This document shows positions 24,847-39,800 of a stretch of 64,000 nt of DNA, piece after piece (the first letter of the stretch is position 1; every line of letters begins with the position of its first letter). The DNA is from Lutraria lutraria. Taxonomy: Eukaryota > Mollusca > Bivalvia > Venerida > Mactridae. The notes beneath the pieces were generated by a model that worked only from the letters and a program-made list of their open reading frames with translations, ran no database searches and was not told the DNA's origin. A program made the position numbers and the translations under genes. The stretch lies in NCBI GenBank assembly GCA_964023205.1, contig OZ026850.1:7947770-8011769 (forward strand), written 5' to 3'.

Positions 24847-27800
24847 CTGTAAACAATAATATTCAATTTATAAGAATGATCAAAACAAGAGTTTGACAAG
24901 TCATGAAATATTGTATTTACCATCCTTTGGTATAAACAAGAGGGCCATAATGTCCCTATATTGCTCACCAGATAAAAAGACTCTTAGAGAAAATTATCAT
25001 GAGCCTATGTAAAATTAAGTGACCCAAGGGCGGGCCAATTTTGCCCCTAGGGCAATAATTTGAACAAACTTGGTAGATGTCCACCAGACAATGCTATATA
25101 CAAAATATGTAAGCTCTAGGCCTAGAGGTTTTGGACAAGAAGATTATTTTTGTTTTCAAATATAAGCCTATATAAATCATGTGAACCCTGGGGCAGGGCT
25201 AATTTTTTACCCTGGGGCCATAATTTTAACAGACTTAGACAATGCTACATACCAAATATCTTAGCTCTAGGTCTTGTGGTTTCGGACAAGAAGATTTTTT
25301 AAATTTTCCTAAATAGATTAGAGTAAACCCCTAGGGCAGGGCCAATTTTGACTTCAGGGCAATAATTTGAACAACCTTGTTAGAGGTCCACTAGATAATG
25401 CTACATACAAAATATCTAGGCTACAGGCATTGTGGTTTCGGCCTATATGAATCAAGTGACCCCTGGGGCGGGGCCAATTTTGACCCTAAGGCTTTAATCA
25501 TTTTAACAAATAGGTAGAGGTCCACTAGATAATGCTGCACACCAAATATCTAAGCTCTATGCATTGTAGTTTCTGACAAGAAGATTTTAAAAATTTCCCT
25601 ATATAAGACTATGTAAAATCAAGTGACCCCTAGGGCAGGGCCAATTGACCAGTCGCCAGATACAGGAATGCTCCGCCCACTGAATCACGTGGTGTAGCAA
25701 CGCGAAACCTTCGACAAGCTAAATCCAAGATGGCGGTCAGATTAACATATAAATCCCTCAGGCAGGTGTAAAATACACCGATTTTTAAAATATTTATTGG
25801 CTATTTAGGTTGAATTTAACAGATTATACAATCAATAAAGATTCCTGACGCTTCGTATCTGCCATGGATACAAATTTGAATTTCAGAAAGCGAGAATATA
25901 TACAGTAACCGAGAAATAAAGATACTTCAGGGATTCTGTATATTACAGTCCCTGGGATACTTAAAATTATGATGACTGATTCATGTTGATGTTAACTTTA
26001 ATGCAGTTTGAAAATGTTAATATATCATGTGAATTTTTCAGTAGAAATTAAAATTAAAGAAAAATTATCCGTAACGCGCGGTTTTAATCTAAGAGCGACA
26101 AGCATAACGGATAACATGGACTTCTTATATAGGCGTTATAATCATATTCATTTCGACCATGATAATACAAATCTATGATTATATATTAGGAAATTTATAA
26201 AACTGATCAATTAACCTTCTTGACATGCACAGGAACACTATATTTATATAATATTATAGTATTCATGACACATAGCTAGTATACCTTTTGTAAATACATT
26301 CATACACAACCGTGACAATATATGCATATAATGCGACAGTAATATTACTTTATGATAATAAAAAAATAATATTTAAAAGAAAATGATAAAGACTTATATG
26401 TCATAATGTTAAATTCTATAAACAAGAGGGCCAAGATGGCCCTATATCGCTCACATGACATCACTGTTCACTCATTAAAACATTGTTTTGAACCGGTGAC
26501 CTAGTTTTTGACCCCAGATGACCCATGTTAGAACTTGTCCTACATATAAATAAGACAAACATTCTGACAAAATTTGGTGAAGATCCAATCAAAACCATGA
26601 AAACTACAGCATAGACAAGGTTTTCCTAAGATTTGACCTCAGGACCTAGTTTTTGACCCCAGACGACCTATGTTCGAATTTGTCTTACATATCATTAAGA
26701 CAAACATTCTAACTAGGTTTGGTGAAGATACGATCAAAATCTAGTGTTAATAAGGTTTTCCTAAGATTTGACCTTGTGACCTGGTTTTTGACCCTAGGTG
26801 ACCCATATTTGAACTTGTCCTTAATATCATTAAGACAAACAATCTGACACGGTAAGGCCAAGATCCAATTAAAACCATGACATTTAGAGCTTTTACAAGA
26901 TTTTTACCTAAGATTTGACCTGGTGACCCAGTTTTTGACCCCGGCTGACCCATGTTCAACCTTGACCCACATATCATTGAGGCAAACATTCTGACAAGGT
27001 TTGGTGAAGATCCAATTAAAACTGTGACATCTACAGTGTTAACAAAGTTTTCCTAAGATTTGTCCTGGTGACCTAGTTATTGATCCGAGATGACCCATAT
27101 TTATACTTGACCGTTATATCATTAAAACAAACGATTTGACAAAGTTTGGTGAAGATCCAATAATAACTGTGAAATCTACAGTGTTAACGTGGTTTTTCAT
27201 AAGATTTGACCTAGCGACCTAGTTTTTGACCCAAGATGACCCATGTTCGAACTCGTCCAAGATATTACGAAGACAAACATGCTGACAAGGTTTCATGATC
27301 ATCCAATCAAAACAGTGACTTCTAGAGTGTTCACAAGGTTTTCCAGCAATTTGCCCTAGTGACCTAGTTTTTCACCGGAAATGACCCATTATCAAACTTG
27401 ACCTACATATTATTAAAATAAACATTCTGACAAAGTTTCATGAAGATCCAGTCAAAACAGTGATTTCTAAAGTGTTCACAAGGTTTTCCCTTATTTGGCC
27501 CTGGTGACCTAGTTTTTGACCCCAAATGGCCCAATATCGAACTCGTCCGAGATTTTGTTGATATTAACGTTCTGACCCAGTTTTGCTAAAATAGAGCCAA
27601 AAATGTGGCCCCTAGTGTGGTCACAACATAAAGTTTGACGACGCACGACGCACACCGCACGACGCCAGACGCCGGACGGAGAGTGATCCTAATAGCTCAC
27701 TTTGTCACTTTGTGACATGTGAGCTAAAAACAGCAAGGGAAATTACCAATAAACCCTCTTGACGCTGCGTTGAAAAAATGGAAATATGAGAGCCACACGA

Positions 27801-30800
27801 AATACGCTACGTCAGAAGTATGAATATTGCAAATTCATATGGATGAATATAAGTCTTTACATATACCTTATAATATACCAACAAAACTTATAATCTCAAA
27901 CATCTGTGACTTATTCAAAGACATTGAACCTGGAATGCGAGGCATATATGTGCTTTACGGACCGGCAGTCCTCTGTATATTCCACAGTAGGGGGTAATAA
28001 AACTGAAAGGGTCATTGCTAGACATACTTTTGTTTATATAATCAGTTACTACATGCTCATAAAAACAACAGGAAGTTATTCATAAATTAATTATCTCCAT
28101 TAATCAATAAAATTGTGTGACCCTAGCTTCTCACTGGGTGTCAAGTATATACATACACTATATTTTATAAGCTGATCGTGATCAGAGGGGATAAATTTGA
28201 CCGATATAAGGGGCAATAAAACAATTAAGAATTTAGACCTCATGTGGACTTTGGGGTTCACTTGTATATATGAGCCGTTCAATACTTGTGCCAAATTATA
28301 GTGTTTAAATTAACAAGACTTGGTGTCGATCAAATTTTTCATGTAGCTTCTACAGAGACCGTACGTGTAATTCTAGTACAACAGCGCTATTGAAATTAAA
28401 TTTTAAGCGTCCTGTAACAATGAATAATTGTTATAATTAAGTAAAAATGTTGCCCTCACTAGGTGCAATCAAGCATAAGGTAATTCCCGTTATTTTTGTT
28501 GACATTAGGGATGAACGTACGTCTAGATTCCTTAATTTTCAGTTTGGAAAAAGGAATAAACTGTGTAATATCTTCTTCCAGTCGATCTTCATCGCGATCG
28601 TCCGAGTTGCATGGTTCCAACTGACATATTCTAACCATTTAAAATGTTTATTCAATCTGTTTTAGTAAAAAAATCATTGTCTTTGAGCGTCTACATAGCG
28701 TTTCAGATAACCTTCGACACGACAGCTTGTCGAAGGAAAATGGCGGCGATAAGTGTTGCTAGGGGGTGTGAGAAAAAGCCGATATCTGATTGGATAATCG
28801 ATTGGTTTGATTGACAGGTGGCGACTGGTCAATTTTGACACTAGGGCAACTAGAACTGCCACAGAGTGACTTAAAATACCCCAACATACCGCCTTGTCTT
28901 CTAGTTGTACAAAATCTATGCGATAATCCGTGTGATTGCTTGTTATTATAATGATGGTGATCAGCTGATTTAAAATCCCACAATAGATAACTGAAAGACA
29001 AGCTAATTTATGGCCATTTTTGAGAATTGATATTAATTGGCATTAATCCAAACAAAAAATGATTTAAGCATGCACAACTAGGCTTACTACTGATCACTTC
29101 TGTGTGTAAGTAGTTGCTGAGAAATTGTCTGGACAAATTGTGTCTACAGACGCATGGACCTACCGACCGGGCAACCGACCGTCAAGCGTGAATCCAATAT
29201 AGCCCCCATATATTTCAGATCTGGGGGTATGATCAAGTGACCCCTGGGGGGCCGGGGTCAAATTTGACCCAAGTGTCATGATTTGAACAAACTTAAAAGA
29301 GCTCCACTAGGCAATGCTACAAACCACCAACTACAAATTCTTCTGTCCAAAACCACAGGGCCTAGAGCTTAGATATTTGGTGTGTAGCATTGTCTAGTGG
29401 ACCCTACCAAGTTTGTTCAAATTATTATACCGCCACTACCATTTTTTGAAGGTCTTCCTATAGAAACTTATATAAAATCAAGTGACCCCTAGGCCAGGGT
29501 AAATTTTGACCCAGGGGTCACGATTTGAACAAACTTGGTAGAGGTCTACTAGGCAATGCTACACACCAAATATCTAAGCTCTAAGTCTTCTGGTTTTAGA
29601 GAATAAGATTAAGGTACCTTACGTGTATATGGACAGACGCACGGACGACAGACACCACGCCATCACAAAATGCTCAAGGTGAGCTAAAAAGGGGTGGGAG
29701 GTAAAAAATCATTTCCAGAAATCATAAAAGATCTAAATTGTAGAATATTAAAAGAACAACAGAGCTAAGATGGCGCTTTATGACATGACCTAATTTATGA
29801 CCCTAGATGACTTGATCAAAATTGGTAGAAGTTCTCTATACAATGGTTCACACCTAGGCTATGCACCTTTGGGGAAGTAAATTTTTCAATATACATGTAA
29901 TCTTATATGAGCCAATGTAAAATCAAGTTACTGCTGGGTCGGGGCCAATTTTCACCACCAGGGCCATAATTTAAACAAGCTTGGTAGAAGTCTACTAAAC
30001 AATGCTTCACTTCAAATATCTTAGCTTTAGGACTTGTGGTTTCTGACAAGAAGATTTTTTACTAACTTTTCCTATATGAGCCTATGCAAAATCAAGACAC
30101 CCCCAGAGTGGAGACAATTATTGACCCCAGGGCCATAATTTCAATGAACCTGGTAGATATCTAAGCTCTAGGAATTCTGGTTTCTGACAAGAAGATTTTT
30201 ACAGTTTTTCCTACTCCTAGATGAAATTTAATTTCTTGAATACGGCTGTGGGGAGTACCCGAGTACTCGGGTAATCACGAATCAAATTGAAAAAATGAGC
30301 ATGAATAATCATCATTACTGAGATTCGTGGTTCGTGATCTTGTTTTTTAACTTAAAGTGTATTCTTTGTTCATGAAAATCCCTTTTCTCTGAATATATAC
30401 ATGTATATTGTCTCATCATGTACTTTGTTTGCCAAGAGGTTCAATCGGATCTTTAAATAATGGGTCACAGGCCAGAAAATGATGCTGGTAAATCCATTAA
30501 TTGGAAGGGAGTATAAATGTAAGCCATAGAACAATTCATATTGATTTACTGCATTATTCCTAAAAGTAAATTAAATTGAGCTGTCTTCAGGACTGCAATG
30601 TTGAAGTTTTAGATGGGTTACTTGAAAACAAAGATTTGTGATTTGATTTGTGGATCATAAGTGTTGAATTGTGGATTGGATTGGATCGCCACTTACCCAA
30701 CGATCCACAGCCCTATTCTTGAACATCTTTGGAAGGGGATCACCCAAGGATCATTCCAGCAAAGTTTGGTTGCAATTGGCCCTGTGGTTTAGGAGGAAAT

Positions 30801-33800
30801 GTTATTTAAAGACAATATGAATAACACTTCACAACGAATGGCAGACACAAGAGTGATCACTAAAGCTGACATTGTGTTCTGGTGAGCTGTAAATGAAACT
30901 GTTATAGCCATAGATTATTATTTTGTTATTACTTACTATGTAAAGAATGTAAGAGTTTGACGAAGATGAAGAATTGTAAATGGTACAACAATGTAGGATA
31001 TCATAAGATGTGTCATTAACCATGTCATCATGTCATATATAATCTGTAACCATCTAGCATGCTGAAAATAGGGCCGAATCTTTCTTCGCACCTGAAAAAT
31101 ATAATTCTCATTCCATGACAGAGAAGGTAGGTCATAATAATTATGTTGGACATCGGTTTGCTCTATGTATACATTGCCTTCAAATGGCATTTTCTATAGG
31201 CCACTTTTTTATGAAACAAGAAGCTTTCACAGACAGTTTATCCCCCTCCATGGGTGCATTTTTGTCGAAAGGGTCCAGTAAGAATTTGCTTATTTTTTTA
31301 AAGAAGAGGAAAAACAAAGGGAAATGTAGTCAATAACTTTTACAATAAACAATAAATTTTAATGAAGTGGGGTAAAATGTGCATGGAAATGTACAAGACA
31401 AACATTTGAATAACTCCATAAAAAAATAATTTGATCTCAAAACCCTGACGACATGCACTGCAGCACTTGATGATAATCATTTTGTGAACATTTTGTGAAA
31501 ATTGCATGGGAAATGTAGGAATAGTTGGGCACAGAATAAAGTGTGATGGAAGCACGGACGGACGCCTACCATTTTAATGTCCCTACACCTTTCGGCAGGG
31601 GATAAAAAATCCTAACTCAAACATTTCAATCTAGTCTATTTTATGGTAGAATGATATGAAGAAATGATTACCTTCCTTGCAGCTTCAGAGAGTGGCACGC
31701 CACTGATAAATGTTAGATAGTAGCCAGGGTAACAACCATGCCAAATTGCACTGAGTAAGAATGTAGCAAATCTTTTCTGCACTGGAATTCTATCATAGCA
31801 TACAAGTCTTAACCATAGTGAAGTCTGAATATTCCAGTTGTCAAGGTAAAGTTTGATACTGGTAGCACCCTGTAAATAAATGAACTTATCTATAGTTATG
31901 GGGTGCCCATTTTTTAGTAATCTGCTCTGGAATTCTTTCAGCACCTTTGAAAGAGCTTTATGCCAGTAACATTCATGCAAAGATTTAGCAACATCGGTTC
32001 AGTGGTTTAGGTATCATTTGAAACAAATTGATGATGACACACGACAAATGACAAGACACTGGACAGCCACCCATCACAAAAGCTCACCATGAGCACTTTG
32101 TGCTCAGGTGAGCTAATAATATACCAATCCTACATGTGTATAATATACCAATATATAATACAAGAGGGCCAGGATGGCCCTTTATCGCTCACCTGAGCAT
32201 TGAAACATTAAGGGATAATTTGATCAAGGAAAGGTTATTTGACATGGTAAAGAATTATCTACCAAAACTCTTAAGTAGGTGTTGAAATTAACTGACCCCT
32301 GGGGCTGGGCCAATATTGACCACTGGCCATGATTTTAACAAACTTGGTAGAGTTCAACAAGAAAATGCTACATCCGAAATATCTAAGCCCAAGGCCTTGT
32401 GGTTTTGGACAAGAAGATTATTTTTAAATTTCCTATATGGGCCTTTATAAATCTAGTGACCCCGGGGACAGAGCCGATTTTAACCCCCCAACCAAAATTA
32501 GAACTAACTTAATAGGGGTCTGCTAGATAATGCTACATACCAAATATCTTAGCTCTAGGCCATGTGGTTTTGGACAAGAAGATTTTTAAAATTTTCCTAT
32601 ATAAAATAGAGTAAACCCTTGGGTGGGGCCAATTTTTACCCCGGGCCAAAATTTGAACAAACTTTAAATAGAGGACCACTAAAAAATGCCACATCCAAAT
32701 TATTGAAGCTCTAGGCCTTGAAGTTTTGGAATGAAAGATTTTTAAAATTTTCCTATGTATAAGTCTATATAAATCATTAGTGATCCCCCCAAGGGGGGGG
32801 GGGGGGGGGGGGCCAATTTTGACCCTAGCGCAATAATTAAACAAACTTGGTAAAGGTCCACTAGACAATGCCACATACAATATTGAAGCTCTAGGGCCTA
32901 TATTGAAGCTCTAGGGCCTGTAGTTTTAGACAAGAAGATATTTTTTTCAATTTTCCTATATAAGTCTATATAAATCAAGTGAGCCCCAGAGCGGGGCCAA
33001 TTTTGACCCTGGTAGATGTCCACTAGACAATGCTACATACCAAATATCTAAGCTCTAAGTCTAGTGGTTTCAGAGTAGAAAATTTTTTATACCATGTAGT
33101 ATATTGTTCCAAATACAATAAATTATCAATAAAAAATATATATCTTTCCCCCATACACATCAAAAGAAAGTGCAAGCCACATTAAATCTAAATCTGGCAT
33201 ACAAATTTAGAAATATATGGTACTAGCCCGCATCCAGCAAAATTCAGACAAGCAATATTCGCCAACAATTCTAAAGAAGGTCTATAAGATAGGTTATAAC
33301 TGTTGATGCCGAAATAAAAGATAAAATAAACTATAGAATAAAATAAACCTTTAAATACATAAAACTGCATGTTAAATGATATCTCTTGTTCTATATATGG
33401 CCAATTTCGTTTAATTCAGCCATTTCGCTTAAACCTCACGAAAACTGTTCTACCATACTTAATGGAAGTCTCACTACCTACATGTATGAAAATGGATGCG
33501 TCCATGAGTTAGCAAGTGAAGAATATTTTTAAAACATAAGCGAGATTATATGTGTTGTGTTATTGATATATTGTTTTTAAATTTTGTGAGAAACAATATT
33601 ATTCTTGAGCGCGCTCGATGTTTCCTTAACCTCATGGAAACTGGTTACTCAGGGTACTTCATAGTGTTCCTGATAGAACATATCCTGTCCAGGATCTTTT
33701 TCTGCAGAATATCCGAGATGTTTAACTGAATGCAATGAACAAATAAGATTAAAATAGATTTCTGTAATGTTAGATGTAGGATGCTTTATAATACAATTTG

Positions 33801-36800
33801 TATAAAACGCCATAGCTGAATACAGGCTCAACTAGGCCTTCGCATCGGCGCCTTCTGGCTCTGGCAAAATTTCTTTTGCTTATCAGTTTTTTTTTCATTT
33901 TCAACATCTTGGTGCCTTCTCTAACGATTCAAGGTGTTTCTAATTTTCTGGCCCAGGTTGCGGGCCTCTGAGATTGAATACCGCAGACAATCGATAACCT
34001 GAAAATCCGATTTTCGCTTGTAACTTCGTCACACTATAAGTATACACTGTCATGTATACATATTAATTTTATAGATTATTTAATAAATTGTTTCATACAG
34101 GCTATTTCCATGAACAATGGACAAAAGAGCCTATAATTCAAATTTATAACAAGAGGGCCATGATGGCCCTGTAAATGCTCACCAGGAAAAAAGGTCATTT
34201 GGAGACAAACATTGTTAAAATATTTCTACACGAGTCCAAGTAAAATCAAGTGACCCTAAGGTCAGGGCCAATTTTAACCCCAGGGCCATAATATGAACAA
34301 ATTTGGTAGAGGTCTGATAGACAATACTACATACAAAATATCTTAACTCTAGGCCTTGTGGTTTCAGAGAAGATTTTTTAAATTTTCCTATATAAGCCTA
34401 TATAAATCAAGTGACCCCCGGGGCGGGGCCAATTTTGACCCTAGTGCAATAATTTGAACAAACTTGGTAAAGGTCCACTAGAAAATGCTACATACCAAAT
34501 ATCTTAGCTCTAGGCCTTGTGATTTCGGAGAAGAAGATTTTTTAAATTTTCCTATATAAAATAGAATAAACCCCAGGGCAGGGCCAATTTTGACCCTGGG
34601 ACCATAATTTGAACAAACATGGTAGAGGTTCACTAGACAATGCCACATACAAAATATCTAAGCTCTAGGCCTTGCGGTTTTGGAGAAGATTTTTTAAATT
34701 TTCCTATATAAAATAGAATAAACCCCAGGGCAGGGCCAATTTTGACCCTGGGACCATAATTTGAACAAACATGGTAGAGGTTCACTAGACAATGCCACAT
34801 ACAAAATATCTAAGCTCTAGGCCTTGCGGTTTTGGAGAAGATTTTTTAAATTTTCCTATATAAAATAGAATAAACCCCAGGGCAGGGCCAATTTTGACCC
34901 TGGGACCATAATTTGAACAAACATGGTAGAGGTTCACTAGACAATGCCACATACAAAATATCTAAGCTCTAGGCCTTGCCGTTTCGGAGAAGATTTTTTA
35001 AATTTTCCTATATAAAATAGAATAAACCCCAGGGCAGGGCCAATTTTGACCCTGGGACCATAATTTGAACAAACATGGTAGAGGTTCACTAGACAATGCC
35101 ACATACAAAATATCTAAGCTCTAGGCCTTGCGGTTTCGGAGAAGATTTTTAAAATTTTCCTATATAAGTCTATATAAATCAAGTGACCCCCGGGGCGGGG
35201 CCAATTTTGACCCTAGGGCAATAATTTGAACAAACTTGGTAGAGGTCCACTAGATAATGCTATATGCCAAATATCTTAGCTCTAGGCCTTGTGGTTCAGG
35301 AGAAGAAGATTTTTCAAATATTCCTATATAAAATAGAATAAACCCCAGGGCAGGGCCAATTTTGACCCCGGGCCATAATTTGAACAAACTTGGTAGAGGT
35401 CCACTAGACAATGCCACATACAAAATATCTAAGCTCTAGGCCTTGCGGTTTTGGAGAAGAAGATTTTTTTAATTTTCCTATATAAGTCTATATAAATCAA
35501 GTGACCCCCGGGGCGGGGCCAATTTTGACCCTAGGGCAATAATTTGAACAAACTTGGTAGAGGTCCACTAGACTATGCTACACACCAATAACAAAGCTCT
35601 AGGCATTGTAGTTTTTGACAAGAAGATTTTTTAAATTTCCTATATAAGTCTATGTAAAATCAAGTTAACCCCGGGGCGGAGCCAATTTTGACCCCAGGGG
35701 AATAATTTGAACAAACTTTGTAGAGTTCCATTGGACAATGCTACATACCAAATATCTCAGCTCTAGGCCCTGTGGTTTCGGACAAGAAGATTTTTTAAGT
35801 TTTTTCTATTTGTTGCCATAGCAACCAGAGTTTTTAATGAAATTTAATTTTTTGAACAACTTTGAAAGGGGACCACCCAAGGATAATTCCAGCAAAGTTT
35901 GGTTGCAATCGGCATAGCGGTGTAGGAGAAGATGTTGTTTTAAGTAAACATGGGCGCCACTTCACGACGAACGACGCACGATGGACGTAGGGCGATCACA
36001 AAAGCTCACCCTGAGCACATTCGTGCTCTGGTGAGCTAATAAAAAATAACAAAGGGCCATAACTCATTAAAATTTACTTGGACAAAACTTATGACTGTGA
36101 ACATTCACAAATTGGCAAACTACTTCTAAGAGTTTTACTGAATTCCTGCATGTAGTTGCTGAGAAATGGTTTTGACAAAATTTACCTATTGTGCAAAACA
36201 AAGGGCCATAACTCAGTGAACATTAATCCAAACTAAACCTTGTTATTGCATGCACAACTTGGCTTACTTATTATAACTTCTGTGAAGTTTCATTGAATTC
36301 CTATGAGTAGTTACTGAGATATTGTATAAAAGTAGTGTAGTGGCCTAGGCCACAGGTCAGTGTGATGTGTCTAGTGTTGTTGCTGTGTGTAGATGTAGTT
36401 GCATATGCTTCCCACCTACCGCTTTCAGCCTCATCCGCCAGCTAGTCCCTGGACGAAAAGGAAGCCGAGTGCGTAAGTCTTCCCTGCTGGTACATAACCT
36501 CTCCACTGACAAGACTCTAGCCAAACCTCCCAGTTGGTACACTACGGAAACTGGGCACCCTACGGACCCAGGCCAAATGGTTAGGGATCTCGGAGCAGAT
36601 TGGAGCCCTAGAGGTGCAGTGTGCAGGGCCCGCTGGAAGGTGGACACGTCCCGATACTCACCAATCCAATCCCCGGCCACAGGGTACATGTGGCAACTGC
36701 TATTCTCTGAATAGCCTGTCACAACCTGGGTGACAGTAGCGTATGCGGCGGGTCACTGGTATATTTTTGGGACAACGGCGCATTATGCAAGTGGAATTAC

Positions 36801-39800
36801 CACAACTGCCCTAGTTAGCTGGGAACGGTGGAGGACTTGGTCTGCCAAAAGTGTACCAAGTTGGTCAAGGAAAGGCATCCGACTGTAAAACTGCCTGAAC
36901 CAATCATGTCAAGTCGAAAAAGAAGGAATAAACAAGGCAGTGCCAGAAACAACATTGTAACTGGTAGTGTCTCGGGCTTGGCGGACCTCCGGGAGCGTGG
37001 GACCGCAGGGTCCGGCCATTGCGGCAAATCCTATGAGCGCCCCGAGCCTTTTCGCGTGGGATCACTGAATGTAGGCACCATGGGAGGAAAGGCAAATGAA
37101 GTTGTAGAGACAATGACTAGGAGGAAAATAGACCTATTGTGTCTTCAGGAGACCCGATGGAGAAATGAAGGAGTTAGGAAAATTACAGGGAAAGACTCCC
37201 AAGCCAAGTTCTTCTGGTCAGGAAATGATAAGGGCACAGGAGGAGCAGGTGTCATGCTGGCAGAAAGATGGTGGGAGAAGGTTTTTGAAGTCAGACGCTT
37301 TTCCGACAGGATACTCCTAGTACGCATAGTTGTTGGTAAAGTCGTGTTTGCTGTTGTGTGCGTCTATGCCCCCCAAGTGGGTCTCAGCGAGGAGGCCAAG
37401 ACTCAGTTTTATGAACAACTGCAGAGCCTTGTCACAACTGTCCCTACCTCTGAGGAACTGTTTGTGTGTGGTGACTGGAATGGCCACATAGGCAGCAAAT
37501 CAGACGGATACGTGGAAGTCCACGGTGGACATGCCATTGGCCAACGCAATGGTGAAGGTGAAAGAGTGCTGGAATTTGCTGTAGCAAACAATTTGGTAAT
37601 AGGCAACTCCGTATTCAAGAAGGACCACAGACATTTGGTCACTTACCAATCTGGAGAAGTGTCGACACAGATTGACTACATCTTATATCGACGCAGGTTC
37701 AGAAAGTATGTCACAAATGTAAAAGTCATCCTGGGTGAAGAATGCGCATCCCAACACAAACTTGTTGTGTGTGACATGACGGTAGAAGCTCCATGGAAGT
37801 ACAAGAGACAGTTCAAACCCCGCATAAAACTCTGGAAACTGAAAGACCCTGGCACAAAAGCCGAGTTTGCAGAACTCTTCGCTTCCAAGATTGAGGGAGC
37901 CCAAGCAAACACTGTAGAGGAACTATGGAAAACACTGAAGGAAGGAGTTACTGAAGCTGCCCAAGAAACATGTGGACTGTCATCAAGCCACCAATGGAGA
38001 AAACAAACCTGGTGGTGGAATAACACAGTGGAAATTGCCGTGCAGGATAAGAGGAGATGCTTTAGGGCCTGGAAGGCAGGGGGAAGCAGAGAAGCATACA
38101 AAAATGCCAAACAAACTGCTAAGCATGCCATCTACAATGCTAAAACTGAGGTAGAGAAGGAGGTATTTCACAACATCAACCCAAAGTCAGGGACTATCTA
38201 CAAGCTGGCTAAGCAAATGCGCCGTGACAACCAGGATGTTAGTGGTGATAAACCAATAAAAAATGACGCCGGTGAACTCTCCCTTGATGAGGAAGAAAAG
38301 AAGTCTGCATGGAAACAACATTATGAGCGACTTCTTAATGTGGAATTCCCCTGGAACCCCAATGATCTCTCAGATGAACCCCCCATTGAGGGTCCTAGTG
38401 TACCAATCACCGATGAGATGATCGAAAAAGCTGTCAGCAAGATGCGCATTGGAAAAGCGCCTGGACCATCAGGAATAACGGCAGAGATGCTGAAGCCCAC
38501 AGGCATGGCTGGAGTAGCTCTTATACGAGACCTTGTGGAAGCTATTGTTCACGAAGGCCGTATACCAGCTGACTGGGAAGAAAGCTACATCATCAGCATC
38601 TACAAAGTAAAGGGGATGCACTTGAGAGGGGCAATTACCGAGGCCTAAAGCTGCTTGATCAGACTATGAAAATCCTTGAGAGAGTGATAGAGCAACTGAT
38701 TAGGCAACATGCGAACATCGACGAGATGCAGTTCGGCTTCATGCCAAGACGAGGCACAACCGACGCCATCTTCATAATCCGTCAGCTCCAAGAAAAGCAC
38801 TTAGCTGCAAACAAAACCCTCTATATGGCTTTTGTAGACCTCGAGAAAGCCTTTGATCGAGTGCCAAGAAAAGTGATCTGGTGGGCCATGCGAAAGCTTG
38901 GTGTCGAAGAATGGCTGGTACGGACGGTACAATCGATGTTCTCAGATGCTAGGAGCTGTGTGCGTGTTGGAGACGAATACAGCGATGCTTTCGAAGTGGG
39001 CGTATGTGTACATCAGGGTTCAGTACTGAGCCCCCTGCTCTTCATCATTGTCCTAGAAGCCCTATCAATCGAGCTGCGCACTGGCTGCCCTTGGGAGCTC
39101 TTCTACCCTGACGACCTTGCCATTGCCGACACCTCATTAGAGGCACTGGTTGATAAAATCACCACCTGGAAAAATGGCATGGAAGCAAAGGGACTAAGAG
39201 TGAACATGGGAAAGACCAAAATTAATGATTGCCAGTCCAAACCTGAACTCCCTGAGAAGATCAGGAAAGCATCCTTGTTCTGTATGCCTAAGTGGAACAG
39301 GAAGAAACTCTATCTTCTGTACAAACTGCTCTTGCTGGGTACACAAGAAGTGTAGTGGAATTAGAGGCCCACTCAAACCAAACCCACAATACTCATGCCC
39401 ACGATGTATGGGCATAGCAAGACCAATAGACAGTAGGCCAGTAAGCGAGGTTGAGGTTGGAGGCGACAGACTTGACGTGGTCACCAACTTCTGCTACCTT
39501 GGAGATACCATGTCTTCCGATGGGGGGTGTGAACTTGCAGCCATAACTCGGTGCAAGTCAGCCTGGAAAAAGTTCAGAGAACTCCTCCCTATCCTCACAA
39601 ACAGGCAACTCCCTACTGCAACCAGAGGCCAAGTATACCCCAGCTGTGTGAGGAGTGTCATGCTTTATGGCTCTGAAACATGGGCAGCATCAGCGAGTAC
39701 CGTCAAGCGCCTACAACGCAACGACAGAGCCATGATAAGATGGACCTGTCTGGTCAAGCCGGAAGATAACATACCCTTTGAGACCCTTCTATCCAGGCTC

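Noticed and set aside
30936..31190. Single 84-residue minus-strand protein
   Set aside because: It is exon H plus intronic read-through before the acceptor at 31091.
31636..31980. Single 114-residue protein from the minus-strand frame
   Set aside because: Only 31672-31869 is MBOAT-like; the rest reads through an acceptor and a donor into introns.
36357..36722. Overlapping frames on both strands in the LINE leader
   Set aside because: They lie in the 5' untranslated part of the element and match no LINE ORF1 domain I recognise.
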